Source: Akebia trifoliata (lineage: Eukaryota; Streptophyta; Magnoliopsida; Ranunculales; Lardizabalaceae). From it: a stretch of 64,000 nucleotides of DNA. The position numbers were made by a program, and so were the translations under genes. Where the stretch lies: positions 14,734,760 through 14,798,759 of the forward strand of contig CM030718.1 of assembly GCA_017979445.1 (NCBI GenBank). The letters are read 5' to 3'. The notes under the pieces are model-generated. The model ran no database searches. It was not told the origin of the DNA and saw only the letters and a list, made by a program, of their open reading frames with translations. Below are positions 47,231 through 58,400 of this stretch, one piece after another. Numbering within the stretch: position 1 is the stretch's first letter; every line of letters begins with the position of its first letter.

Positions 47231-48927
47231 TGGAAGCTCCCTCGATCCGCGGGGTGCGCGGATCCTCTTTTAACCTTTGAGGTTTGGGAGTCGCCACCTA
47301 GCTATTACGATCTAGGAACCGAACATTGACTCGAAACAGATAAAATAACAAATCTACAAAAGATATTAAGTCCGGGGATCACGTTACGGGGTTGGAAGGT
47401 GTTAAGCACCAACCCCGCCCGATAAACACCAGTCTATACTTATCCCAAATAAAACTACATTACTACCAAAAAGACCTAGATAAAAAAAAATAAAAGAAAT
47501 TTACCTTCGAACGTAACGATTGTATTCCCTCAGATCTGACAGAGTAACTTCTTGTACAGTACTCCTCGCTTCGTTCTGTCTCTGGATTTGTATTCTTCGA
47601 ATTTGTTTATGGATTTTTGAGTGTTTTTGAAAGGCTTTTAGGTGTTTTTCGAGCTAAAATCGAAGTATGGGTGTTAGGTAAGGAGTTGGGGCTTCAAAAT
47701 TAAGATTTATGGGAGGCTAGGAAAGCTTTTTTGACTTACTTCTCTTAGGGTTTATTATTTGATACGAAAATAGGGTGTGAGGACCCCTATTTATAGATTT
47801 TTTTAAGGGATGATTTAGATAGGATTAGTGTTTAATTAGAATTCTTTTAGTTAGAGTTGTATTTTAGTTAGAATTATTTTAGGTAGAATTGTATTTTAAT
47901 TAGAATGATTTTAGGTAGAGTTATATTTTAGTTAGAATTCTATTAAATAGAGTTATTATTTAATTAGAACTCTATTAGGATTTTGACTTTTGGTCTTATT
48001 TGATTGACTTTAAGATTTTGACTTTAGTCTTAATTGATTGACTTTAATATCTTGACTTTAGTCTTACTTAATTGACTTTAATTTTGACTTTAGTCTTACT
48101 TGATTGACTTTAATACTTTGACTTTAGTCTTACTTGATTGACTTTAATTTTTTAGAGAACCCCCCTCTATTATATCTTTAATTCTTTGGACCCCCAAATG
48201 GAGGGGTCCTTGAAGAAATATCTTGGCAACCCTCAACAATTTTGCCTGAGAGCTTGATTGATCGATTTTTTTTTTGTTTAAAATTTTAAATTAATTTTAT
48301 TAATTTTTCACTTTAATTATTTAATATTTTATTTATTAATTTCAGAATTTTTAATTATAAAAATTATGAAAATCGTTTTGCCTCAGAGAGGACTTTTTGT
48401 GTTTCAAGTCGATTTTTTATGTTCTAGGATGTTTTGGAATCACTTTTTCGTAAGGAATTCAATGAGAATATTGGTTTGTGTCATTTATGAATTTTTTTGT
48501 GTGAAATGGTCATGAACTTTATGAGGGGTATTTTCGTAATTTTATTAAATTTTGTGAAAATTGGCGAAATGATTTATTTAGTTCCGATTTGTTGTTTTAT
48601 GTGTTCGAAAGGATTTTCATGAGCGTAAAGTAGGCTCTAGGGATATTTTAAGATTAGGGGTATTTTGGTAATTTGTCATTTTTTAGTGATTTTTATTGTA
48701 AAGCTTCTTTTTGTTTGAAAAATGATGATTTCTATGTTTCTGGGGTCATATTTTCCTAACGTAGCATGATTTCTAAGGTTTTGTCAGTTCGAGATACCTC
48801 ATCCGGATTTCTGAAACATATCTGGTAACAAAATAAAGCATTGGAATTAACATCCATCATTGGGAACCATTGTGATCGGGTTGACGAGTTGATTAATCAG
48901 GCGAGTACAAAAATTGGGTGTCTACAA
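47231..48927 (-). repeat. Tat/Ogre-like LTR of copy L, 1,697 bp
   Basis: On the minus strand it starts TGTAGACACCCAATTTTTG (plus 48,927) and ends GAGCTTCCA (plus 47,231), followed by the primer site. The inverted copy R (59,465-60,963) aligns but lacks the first ~75 bp. The right-hand neighbour is an HD-Zip IV gene fragment with no polypurine tract, so this is a 5' LTR that inserted there. Confidence 0.78.
47840..48150. repeat. Two short-unit tandem repeat tracts in the LTR
   Basis: At 47,840-47,970 a unit like TTTTAGTTAGAATT.TA repeats about five times. At 47,981-48,150 a unit like TTGACTTTAGTCTTACTTGA repeats about five times. Copy R has only about two of the latter (60,225-60,315), so the tract has expanded or contracted. 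Confidence 0.8.
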
Positions 48928-49425
48928 CAGTTGCCACAGATTTAAGAGAGTTTTGTTGTTGGAGTTGAATCAACTAAGATTTGAAATGCAACAGTCAGGA
49001 GAGATCCCCCAGACCCAACCTCAGTAATTCCACCTCTATGAATTGTTGGCCAATTTGAAAGTATAGCGAAACCTGAAAGCAGGAGGGCTAGATAATCTGG
49101 GTCACCTCCATTTAAAACACATTCATTGCAACTATATCGACAAGAGCATAAGCTGCGAACGAGCCTATTGCTTCGGTGCTGCTCTTTTGCAATATCAACA
49201 TGTCGTTCCGGTTGAAATTTAGAGTATTTACCCACAGTAGAGACACACAGTTACTATGATCTTGGCCATTGAACAACAGCACTGTTAGAAAGGATATCCC
49301 ACTCATCACGAGAATTCTCATTCAGGAAGGAATCAAAGACTTTCTTTGGTGGAATATGAAGTCAAAAGGAAGTAGTTACACTTAGCAAAATAACAGGAGG
49401 TTGGTCTGGGTCGTTTTTTCAACTA
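48928..49425 (-). pseudogene. HD-Zip class IV transcription factor, C-terminal fragment
   Basis: The minus strand reads [36 protein letters not shown], then [39 protein letters not shown] and [18 protein letters not shown], and on to VATV, which stops at the LTR edge. This is the region after the START domain in ANL2/PDF2/GL2-type proteins, which control epidermal cell fate. One base is missing after KLSL, and there is a stop after TTSF and another shift near 49,310. The final ~15 residues of the family are cut off by the LTR. Homeodomain, zipper and most of START are absent. Confidence 0.88.
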
Positions 49426-49720
49426 CCATGATCGAATGGAGGAGATGATGATATTTCATAAGTGGATTGAGATGCTTTGACGACATTCTGAAAATGAATT
49501 GAAGACCCGGATAACTCATCTTAAGTCTTTGAGGAATGATAAATTTTCCATTTTGAGGGCTGAGAGTGATAATCTGCAGGAGAAGCTTGCTCAGGTTCCC
49601 TACTTCGATGCCTTTGCATCTTACCTGATGAGTCGTGATGTTTTAGATGTCAAGGTGGTAAAGATGGTACCCTATTTATTATTATTATTATTTTTTTTTG
49701 TTAGCAAAAATGTAATGTGA
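49418..49720 (+). CDS. Antisense open frame beside the Tat-like 3' region
   Basis: The plus strand reads RMEEMMIFHKWIEML, a stop, then a 73-codon frame with THLKSLRNDKFSILRAESDN and VPYFDAFASYL. It is helical and charged. It runs opposite to pol copy B, at the far end of its 3' region, where several Tat-clade elements (Grande, RIRE2) carry an extra antisense ORF. I do not recognise a domain. Its first bases overlap the edge of the HD-Zip fragment on the other strand. It could also be part of another captured gene. Confidence 0.4.
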
Positions 49721-51205
49721 AGCTTTTGAAATAAAAAGAAAATAGGTTTTTTACTTACCTGGCCTCGGGTGTACTAATGCTTTGAAAACTTGAAGTTTGA
49801 ATAAGTCCTAAATTTTTCATCATCGATCAAAATAGTAGTTTTCTTTTTAAAATTTTACGAAATGTCTTTATCAAATGAGTACGATAAATTCAGAGTTTGT
49901 AAAATCTTTGGTTGTGACGATCTTGGTATTTTTGCCAACCACAGAGGATATAAACATCAATTGCTCTTTTGATTCCTTTAGAGTCATTCTCAGTGCCCTA
50001 GTATTGAAAGACTATTATCTGTTTGGGTTTTGGGCTTTAGAAAGATTTTGCCGTTCACAATTTATACTCTTGCAGGCCAGGAGTTTTTTTTTTTTACCCT
50101 TATTTCCCTTGGTCCCAATTATGATTTTCACCAGACCCGATTTTCACATTTTTACGCATCGATGCCTTTTGGGTTTTCATCATGCCAGTGACTTTGATCT
50201 TGCCATAGTCTGATTTTTTTACTTATAGTGTGCCCTTTTAGGATTTCATTATGCCCTTTCAAACTATGCTTGTACTTTTTTGATTTTTCATTATAATTCT
50301 GCTTGGAGTCTCTGTGTCTTTGTGGCTTGGTGACTCAAGTTGAGTCATAAGATCGGCGACTCTACTCTTGTAGTGACATTCTTTCTTGAGTAATCAATCT
50401 AGATTTTTCTCTCGAGTTTGCTGACGACTATTCATAGTTCGACAACTCAAGTTGATCGCGAGATCGGTTACTCTACACTTCGAGTACTCTTTTTTTTCAG
50501 AATATTCGACCTAGATTCCCCTCTCGAGTCTTCCAACGTCTAACAAGACTTTGAAGTCCGGACCAAGTCGCAAGATCATTGGTACTGCCATCGTCACTGT
50601 GTTGCCCTAGAACATTCCCTGATCAAAAATGACTTTTTGCAGGACGAAACATTGGCTTAGGCTTATGGTAGTAGAAGGATACAAAAGGTTAAGGTCTACG
50701 TTTATCTAGAGTGGGTTAGAACCGGGGGTTTGTCTATTTTTGTTTCAAAAAGGTGATCTTTGTCTCCTTCTAGTGTCTTTCAAACTTGTTTAGGTTGGAG
50801 ATTTGGGTCGAGCTCAGATCAAGTTTCCGAGTTTATGATTTCTTTTTTTTTTTTTTGTATTTTTAGCCATTTATAGTTTATCCTCATGCGGGCTAGGAAT
50901 ACTTTGATGCTTTTGATCTTTCTGATTTTCTTTGGTCTTTTTTTTTTCTTTTTTTCTTTGTTTTGTGGTTGTTGACTTGCCCCGATCTTAGGTAAAAAAA
51001 TGAACGTGATGGCTCAAAAGGGTTGACTAGGGTTGATAGTTACTTTAGGATAGCAAAGATGGCCTTTCGTCATCTCAGGGTCCAATCTCAATCGACTAAT
51101 TTCTTAACAGTGTCAGCATTGATCGGCTGCGGGAAGACTTGTCCATACATTTCTGTAAGGATCAACGTTCCTCTTGTCATTACCTTCTGCACGCTGAATG
51201 GTCCC
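49721..51205 (-). other. 3' non-coding region of pol copy B
   Basis: It matches 53,040-54,440 (the 3' region of copy A) in order: AATAGGTTTTTTAC, GCCAGGAGTTTTTTTT, TTTTCAC.A.ACCCGATTT, GTGACTCAAGTTGAG and CCCTGATC. Inside it the GACTCAAGTTGA..GATCG unit repeats near 50,330 and 50,445. No gene is seen. Confidence 0.7.
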
Positions 51206-52160
51206 TCATAGTTTGGTTGAAACTTTCCTCTGACGTCTTCTTAGATTGGTAGAAATCTTTTTCAAAACAAGGTCTCCTGACGAAAAATCTCTAGGCTTGA
51301 CTTTCTTATTGTAGGCACGAGCTATTTGTCGTTGATAGATTTGTCCATGGCAAATGGCTGCAAAGCGCTTCTCTTCAATTAGATTTAACTGATCGAACTG
51401 GACTTGAACCCATTCAGCTTTATCCAACTCTATTTCTTTTAAGACTCGGAGGGAGGGAATCTTAACCTCTACGGGTAAGACTACTTCCATTCCGTACACC
51501 AGTGAGTACGGACTTGCCCCAGTTGAGGTCCTGAACGAGGTTTGATAGGCATGAAGTACGAAAGGCAACATGTCGTGCAAATTTTGTACGTAATTGCCAT
51601 CTTCACGATGATTCCTTTGATGTTCTTGTTGGCAACCTCAACTGTTCCGTTCATCTTGGGTTTGTAGGGTACATAGTTGTGATGAGTAATCTGAAAGTCT
51701 TCGCACATCTTGATCATATCCTTGTTTTTGAAGTTCTTGGCATTGTCTAGTCCATTGGGAAGTCCATATCTGTAGATAATGTTATTGTTAACAAACTTCA
51801 TGACGTTTTTTGTGACGTTGGCATATGAAGCAATTTCTACCTACTTGGTGAAGTAGTCAATAGCAACTAGAGCGAGAAAGGCCAAGGAGTGGTCATATTA
51901 CGTAGTTCTGAAAACGAAGCATTGATCTTGTTGGAATATATCTAGCATAAATGGCATTTGCAGATATGCTGATAGCAATTATTTTCCATTATCGACCAAT
52001 AGAATCCCATCCTCATAATCTTTTAGGCTAGCATATGACCATTTATATGGGATCCACAAACTCTCTCATATACAGTCTCAATTAGTCGTTTTGCTTTTAT
52101 TCCTACCACACCGAAGACGTCGTAGTGCGATTTCTTGTACAAAATATAGTTGCTCAAGAA
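51206..52160 (-). pseudogene. Tat-like integrase, copy B
   Basis: From right to left: HHCC zinc region remnants (52,150-51,970), AIDYFTK near 51,860, NNIIYRYGLPNG, FQITHHNYVPYKPKMNGTVEVANKNIK, a frameshift near 51,560, then LPFVLHAYQTSFRTSTGASP and AYNKKVKPRDFSSGDLVLKK. The integrase core D-D-E pattern is partly kept: the second Asp (DNAKN) is present and the Glu is in NGTVEVANK. It lies downstream of RNase H copy B in the same frame order as copy A. Confidence 0.85.
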
Positions 52161-52163
52161 GAA

Positions 52164-52960
52164 TTACCCTGCTAATTTTTGAATAGTCCTTCGATTATTA
52201 GGCGTTGCATCTGAGGGGAGGGTTCGATCTTCGAGATATGCCTTTATGTTTGAGTACCATGGCTTTTCTTCAGATTCTTCTACTTTGACTGGTAGACAGT
52301 AAGTTGGCTCATCTTGAATTCTAATCTCAATGGGGTTGATAACCAGATCTTCTGAAATACTAATCATGGAAGCAAGCGTAGCTAGTGCATCTGCGAATTG
52401 ATTCTTAGCTCTCGGCATGTATGTGAACGAAATCCTGCTAAAGCTTGAGCTTAACTCTTCGAGATACTCGTGGTAAGGGATCAATTTTTGTTCTCGGGTC
52501 TTTTATTTTTCAGTCGTCTGATAGACTACTAAGCTTGAATATCCGAATACATCGATTTCATCTACCTCGAGTTTTAGTGTTGCTTTCAACCCTGTTGTAC
52601 ATGCTTTGTATTCTGCCTCATTGTTGGAACATTGGAACTTCAGTCTGATTGCAATTGGCACATGGAACCCATCTGGTTTAATCAAGATTGCCCATATTCC
52701 AATCCCTTTCTGATTAGTTGCTCCGTCGAAGTATATTTTCCATCCTGGTTCTTCGTCATCATCCTCAATCTTGGTGAGTAATATGGCTTTATCAGGAAAG
52801 TTGGTCTTCAATGGCTCATAGTCGGATAATGGGTGCTTAGCTAAATGGTCTGTAATAGCTTGCCCTTTGATGGCCTTTTGAGTAACAAATGTAATGTCAA
52901 ACTCGGATAACAATAGTTACCATTTCGCTGTGCGACCTGTTAGTGCTGATTTTTCGAAAA
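52164..52960 (-). pseudogene. Tat-like RNase H region, copy B (5'-truncated)
   Basis: It begins abruptly at YIFEKSALTG (near 52,955), with upstream sequence unlike copy A. It then reads LLSEFDITFVTQKAIKGQAI, the linker DYEPLKTNFPD, and the second (archaeal-type) RNase H: WKIYFDGATNQKGIGI, CSNNEAEYKACTTGL, VFGYSSLVVYQT, AKNQFADALATLASM. A stop at 52,503 splits it. It shares a high proportion of residues with copy A, but one catalytic Asp (GDS in copy A) is GYS here. Confidence 0.85.
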
Positions 52961-54440
52961 TGTAATCATTGACCAGGGTGTTCAGATCAAAGTCCTAGAG
53001 TATAGACTTGATATCTATTATGCGTCCTAGGACAACATTTCAGTGGTTCTTTGCTTGTTGTTCCTTTTTATACCCGACTTTAAGAAAAATGATGTAGCCC
53101 TATTTAAAATGAATGAAATAGGTTTTTTACGTAGTGGCCTTAGATATATCTACTTCTTTTGAAAACTCTTGGTTTTGATAAAGTTCTAGATTTTTCGTCA
53201 TAGGCCAAAAATAATAATTTTGATGATGCATTTCTTTTTATTTTAGGTTTTGAAAGATTGCCTTTGTTGAATAATCTATGACAGACCAATGTTTGACAAC
53301 TCTGAATTTTGATCATTATGGTGTTTTTACCAAATGTCAAGGATGCAAGTGTTAGTTAATTCTTAGCATCTTTAGAGTCATCACCGAGACTGTGAATTTT
53401 GACTAAGTTATCCTCACTGTATCTGTTGGAACCTTGAGGACTTCGAGATTTTTCACCCTTCACAGTTTATACTCTTGCGGGCCAGGAGTTTTTTTTTGTT
53501 TTTTTTTTTGTTTTTGTATATTTTTTTCCACTTTTTCCCCTAGCGCCAATTACGATTTTCACCAAACCCGATTTCCACATTTTTACGCATCGACACCATT
53601 TTTGGGTTTTTCATCGTGCCAGTGGTTTTGATCTCGCCATAGACTGATTTTTTTTACTCCCAGTGCCCTAGCAGGTTTTCACCATGCCCTTTTAGTCTAT
53701 GCTTACTTTATAAATTTTTGCTTTGAATTCCTTCTCGGTTTCTCTGTACCCTTTGTGGCTTGGTGACTCAAGTTGAGCTGCGAAATCGAACACTCTATTC
53801 TTCTAGTGGCGCTCTTTCTTGAGTAACAGATCTGGACTCCCCTCCTGAGTTCCTCCGAAGATTATCATGGTATAGTGACTCAAGTTGAGCTTCGAAATCA
53901 ATGACTCTACGCTTTGAGTCACTTTTTTTTTCAAATATTCGACCTGACCTCCTCTCTCGGGTCTTCCAACGCCTTTGGCGGTTTGAAATCCAAATTGAGT
54001 AGCAAGATCGACTATACTTAACAATATTTCTCATGACATGCTTCCACCGTGATTAAGTTACCCTGAACCATTCCCTGATCTAAGAGGGCTTTAAATAGGA
54101 CGAAACGTAAGTTTAGGTTAGGGTGATGAAAGGTAAAGAATGGACACGGGGTTTGTGTATGTCTCCTCTCAGCATCTCACAAACTCGTTTAGGTAAGAGA
54201 TTTGGGTCGAGCTTAAGATCAAATCTTTGAGGTTTTGACTTTTTTTTTATTTTATCTTTAGCCATTCATAGTTTATCCTCTTGTGAGCCAGGAGTATACC
54301 TTGGCATTTTCTTTTGATTTAATTTTTTTTTTTTTTATAACGGTGTCGTGCCCCGATCATGGGTTAAGAAATGAAAGTGATGGCTCAAAAGGATTAACTA
54401 AGGGTGGATAATTGTTCAGGTAGTAGAAAAATGGCCTCTC
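52961..54440 (-). other. Junction and 3' non-coding region of pol copy A
   Basis: From 54,440 down to about 53,040 this runs in parallel with 51,205-49,721. Copy B starts at about 52,960. No gene is seen. The unit GACTCAAGTTGAGCT.CGAAATC repeats near 53,765 and 53,877. Confidence 0.65.
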
Positions 54441-54446
54441 TTCATT

Positions 54447-55622
54447 TCAAGGAACGATTTTAGGCATAGTTTTTTTTAAGGTGTCAGCATTGATCGGATG
54501 TGGAAAGACTTCTCCATCCATCTTTGTGAGGATCAACGCTCCCCCAGACAGTACCTTTTGGACGAGGAATGACCCCTCGTAATTCGAACGAAACTTCCTT
54601 CTCGCATCTTCTTGTATTGGTAAAATCTTCTTCAGAGCTAGGTCTCTGGGTATGAACTCTCGAGGTCGAACCTTCTTGTTATAAGCACGTGCTATTCTCC
54701 ATTGATAAGTTTGCCCATGACAGATTGCTAAAAATTGTTTGTCTTTTATTAAGTTTAACTGATTGAATCGGGCTTGGACCCATTCTGTCTCGTCCAATTC
54801 AACTTCTTTTAATATCTAAAGGGAGGAAATCTCAACCTCAGTGGGCAAGACTGCTTCCATTTCGTAGACCAGTGAATAAGGCATTGTCGGAGTCAAAGTT
54901 CGAATTGATGTTTGATAAGCGTGTAGGGCAAATGGTAACATCTCCTGCCAATCCTTATAAGTGACAGTCATTTTCTCGATGATCTTTTTGATATTTTTGT
55001 TAGCGACTTCGACTACTCTGTTCATCTTTGGCCTGTAAATAACCGAGTTATGATGGGTGATCTGAAAATCATTGCACATTTTGGACATGTCTTTGTTCTT
55101 GAGATTTTTGGCATTATTGGTTACTATCCTGCTTGGGAGGCCGTACTGACATATGATGTTGTTCTTCACAAACTTCAAAACATTGCCCCTTGTAACATTG
55201 GCGTAAGATGTTGTTTCTACCCATTTCGTAAAGTAGTCGATGGCGACCAATATGAAGCAATGCCCGTTGGAAGCTTGAAGATTGATCTACTCGATGACAT
55301 CCATGCCCCAGAGTGAGAAGGGCAAGGAAAAAGTCATGTTGTGCAACTCTGAAGGTGGTGCATTGATTTTGTTGGCATAGATTTGATACAAATGACACTT
55401 TCGAACATGTTGATACCCGTCGCTCTCCATGGTCATCCAGTAATAACCCATTCTCATAATCTTTTTTGTGAGCATATGTCTATTCATGTGAGGTCCGTAG
55501 ACTTTATCGTGCACAGTCTCGATTAAACGTTGAGCTTCTATTTCTATTACACACCTGAGAAGGACCTCGTAGTGCAACTTTTTGTATAAGACTCTATTAC
55601 TCAAGAAGAATTGTCCTGCCAA
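54447..55622 (-). pseudogene. Tat-like integrase, copy A
   Basis: Reading leftward: AGQFFLSNRVLYKK, the zinc region HMNRHMLTKKIMRMGYYW..CHLYQIYANKI (55,622-55,287), AIDYFTKWVETTSY, NNIICQYGLPSRIVTNNAKN, HHNSVIYRPKMNRVVEVANKN, then ALHAYQTSIRTLTPT, a stop near 54,815, and the tail WVQARFNQLNLI, AYNKKVRPREF, GSFLVQKVLSGGALILT to a stop at 54,447. The second core Asp of D-D-E is Asn here (TNNAKN). Integrase joins the element's cDNA to chromosomal DNA. This copy is not functional. Confidence 0.88.
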
Positions 55623-55625
55623 TCT

Positions 55626-56730
55626 CTAAATAGTTTTTCGATCAGTTGTTGTGGCATCAGGTGAGAAAGTTCGATCCTCTAAGAATGCCTTGATGTCTGC
55701 ATACCATGATTCTTCTTCAGGTTCTTCGATCCTCACAGACAAACAATATGCTGGCTCGTTTTGAATACCAATCTCAAGAAGGTCGACTATGGTATCTTCA
55801 AAGAAGCTGATCATTGAGGCTAGCGTAGCCAATGCGTCTGCAAACTGGTTCTTAGCCCTAGACATATAAGTGAATGAGATTCGGGTGAAGTTTGAACTTA
55901 GATCTTCGAGATACTCGTGATACGGAACCAGTCTCTGCTCTTGGGTCTTCCATTCTCCCGTTGTCTGGTAGACTACCAGACTTGAGTCTCCAAATACATC
56001 TAGTTCATCCATTTCGTGGTCGATCGCTGCTTTCAAGCCCACAATGCATGCTTCATAATCGACTTCGTTGTTTAAACATTGGAACCTTAGTCTGATCGCA
56101 ATGGGGATATGAGTCCCGTCTGACTTAACCAAAACTGGCCCAATTCCATTTTCCTTTTGATTTACTGCTCCGTCAAAGTACATTTTCCAACTAGATTTTT
56201 CATCGTCGCTTTCGACTTCAGCAAACAAAATGGCTTCATCAAGAAAATTTGTCTTTAGTGGCTCATAGTCGGGCAGAGGGTGTTCCTCTAAGTGGTCAAC
56301 AATGGCTTGTCCTTTGATTGCTTTTTGAGTGACATAGGTGATGTCAAACTCAGATAATAGTAACTGCCATTTTACGGTGTGTCCTGTTAGTGCTGACTTC
56401 TCGAAAAGATACTTCAAGGGGTCTATCCGAGCAATAAGCATAGTCGAGTAACTGAGAAAGTAGTGGCATAGCCGTTGTGATGCCCATACAAGGGAACAAC
56501 ACGTCTTTTCGAAGGTCAAATAGTTCGTCTCGTAACTTGTGAACTTCTTACTAAGATAATAGATGGTTTGCTCTTTTCAGTCTGTTTCATTATGTTACCC
56601 CAATACACAGCTCATGGAGTTTTCTTGCACAGAGAGGTACATCAACAGAGGTCGACCCAGTGTAGGAGGAACTAGAACGGGCGGGTTAAGCAGATATTTC
56701 TTGATTTTGTCAAAAGCTTCTTGACAGTTT
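55626..56730 (-). pseudogene. Tat-like dual RNase H region, copy A
   Basis: First the normal gypsy RNase H (IYYLSKKFTSYE, LTFEKTCCSLVWA, 56,600-56,440), then SALTGHTVKWQLLLSEFDI, the linker DYEPLKTNF, then a second RNase H: SWKMYFDGAVNQKENGIGP, CLNNEVDYEACIVGLKAA, DVFGDSSLVVYQT, SRAKNQFADALATLASM. The second domain, with D, E, D and a late D, is the archaeal-type RNase H gained by the Tat clade. The 297-codon stretch 55,626-56,519 is the longest open frame in this complex. Confidence 0.88.
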
Positions 56731-56735
56731 TCATT

Positions 56736-57660
56736 TCATTCTTTCAACTCATTCTTCTTTAGTAGTTTGAATACTAGCTCACAGATTGGCATGAGTTGTG
56801 CGAAGAACCTGCTAATGTACTGAATTCTTTCTAGGAATCCCCTGATTTCTTTCTCTGATTTGGGTGGCTCCATATTTATAATGTACTTTATTTTAGCTGG
56901 ATCGATTTTGATGCCTCTTCTACTGACAATGAGCCCCAATAGCTTTCCTGACATGGCCCCAAATACACACTTTGTCGGATTAAGTCTTAAACTGTATTTC
57001 CTTAATCGATCAAACAGTTTCTTCAAGTTTGCCAGATGATCCTCTTCGATATTTGATTTAGCTATCATGTCGTCCACGTATACTTCCATCTCCTTGTGGA
57101 TCATGTCATGAAATAAAGCAATAATGGCTCGTTGGTAAGTTGTTCCAGCATTCTTGAGACCGAATGGCATAACCTTATAGTGAAAGGTGCCCCAAGGTGT
57201 GATGAACACAGTCTTCTTTTAGTCCTCTTCTACTATTTTTATCTGATTATAACCCGAGAAGCCATCCATAAAGGAGAACATACCGTGTCCAGCTATATTA
57301 TCAACCAAAGTGTCGATGTGTGGTAATGGAAAGTCATCTTTAAAACTGGCTCTATTCAGATCACGGTAGTCCACACACATGCGTACTTTCCCATCCTTCT
57401 TAGGTACAGGAATGACATTAGCGAACCACTCAGGGTAAGTGGATATTACAAGAAATCCTACTTGGAACTGTTTCATTACTTCGTCATTGACCTTAAGTGT
57501 CCATTCTGATTTCAATCTTCATAATTTTTGCTTGATTGGCTTGCTTCCCGCTTTAATAGGTAACTTGTGGACGACTAGATCTGTGTCTAAACCAGGCATG
57601 TCTTGATAGGACTATGCGAAGACATCTTGGTACTGTTGTAAGAACTTTGTCATCTCCCCT
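56736..57660 (-). pseudogene. Tat-like reverse transcriptase, copy A
   Basis: From right to left: DVFA, a stop, SYQDMPGLD near 57,600, SEWTLKVNDEVMKQF, VPKKDGKVRMCVDYRDLNRA, MFSFMDGFSGYNQI, a stop at 57,217, TPWGTFHYKVMPFGLKNAG, the catalytic YVDDM at 57,066-57,080, LNPTKCVFG and RGIKIDPAKI. All RT core motifs are present. Stops stand where Trp, Gln or Arg codons are usual, consistent with C-to-T decay. Confidence 0.92.
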
Positions 57661-57689
57661 TTCTGCTCAATCGTTAATAGGGCTCCGAT

Positions 57690-57917
57690 TTAAACGATCC
57701 ATGGGTCATCATCGGGACCTAGGTTCACTGAGTTTGTATCCTCTATATTTGGCTGAACACCCTTCTCGTGACATTTCATGTGTTCTTTGATTTCTTCTAG
57801 AGGATATTCAACTTCTTCTTTTGACTTTTCTTCAATCCCCATGAGATCAAAGTCAAGCTCGAGGTCAAAGTTGTACTCATCTATTTCATACTCTATTCTG
57901 TCACAAGGCTCATTCAA
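57690..57917 (-). pseudogene. Tat-like protease-RT linker, copy A
   Basis: A 75-codon acidic frame (EPCDRIEYEIDEYNFD, EEVEYPLEEIKEH, ending DDDPWIV). An acidic linker of this kind stands before DVFAW in Tat pol. It continues in order with the RT. Confidence 0.6.
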
Positions 57918-58400
57918 TTGAAAAAATTCTTTGAAAATCTTTGGTATTTTGAAGATTTCTGATTTTTTAAAATTTTGAAAATATTTGATTTTTTTAATTT
58001 TGTAGCGTTTTTGATTTTTTTGAATTTTGAAAGATTTTTAATTTTTTGAGATTTTGTGAATTATCTGAATTCCTGAAACAAGATAAAGAAAAATCACGCA
58101 AATTCATTAGCAATGAAGGTGAGCCCCCAAAACAGTCTTACTCTGAGGATGAGGGCTCATTATGGTCCTCGAGCAAATGAGATTTCGCTAATGGCATTTT
58201 TTTTTGGAGACAGTAGGGATTCTGGACCCCATGGCGGTCTCGTAAGTAATTGGGTATTCCTCCCGATTTTGGAGGACTTTTCCCTCTTCTGCTAGTAGAT
58301 AGGTTGGGAGAGTGACTCCCTTGATGGTTTAGATATAACCATCACTTCTGGGTGACAGTTGTCATATCCGGGCACAGACACCTGAAGGGTAGGTGGAATT
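57918..58400. other. Non-coding insert where the protease is expected
   Basis: 57,930-58,060 is low-complexity T-rich sequence with repeated GAAAATATTTGATTTTTT-like words. No protease landmarks (DNGS, GRPW) are visible on the minus strand between the gag tail and the linker. Confidence 0.5.

Larger units (their letters stand above)
43648..48927 (-). mobile_element. Tat/Ogre-like element, LTR plus leader (copy L), minus strand
   Basis: It comprises the LTR 47,231-48,927, primer site 47,212-47,229 and a long leader down to about 43,648. Large parts of it (43,648-44,420 and 47,160-48,850) match, inverted, 63,600-63,230 and 61,010-59,465. The leader holds an Spt5 gene fragment that is absent from the other copy. 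The deleted pol at 41,512-42,550 has the same orientation and may be its continuation. No second LTR is seen. Confidence 0.68.
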
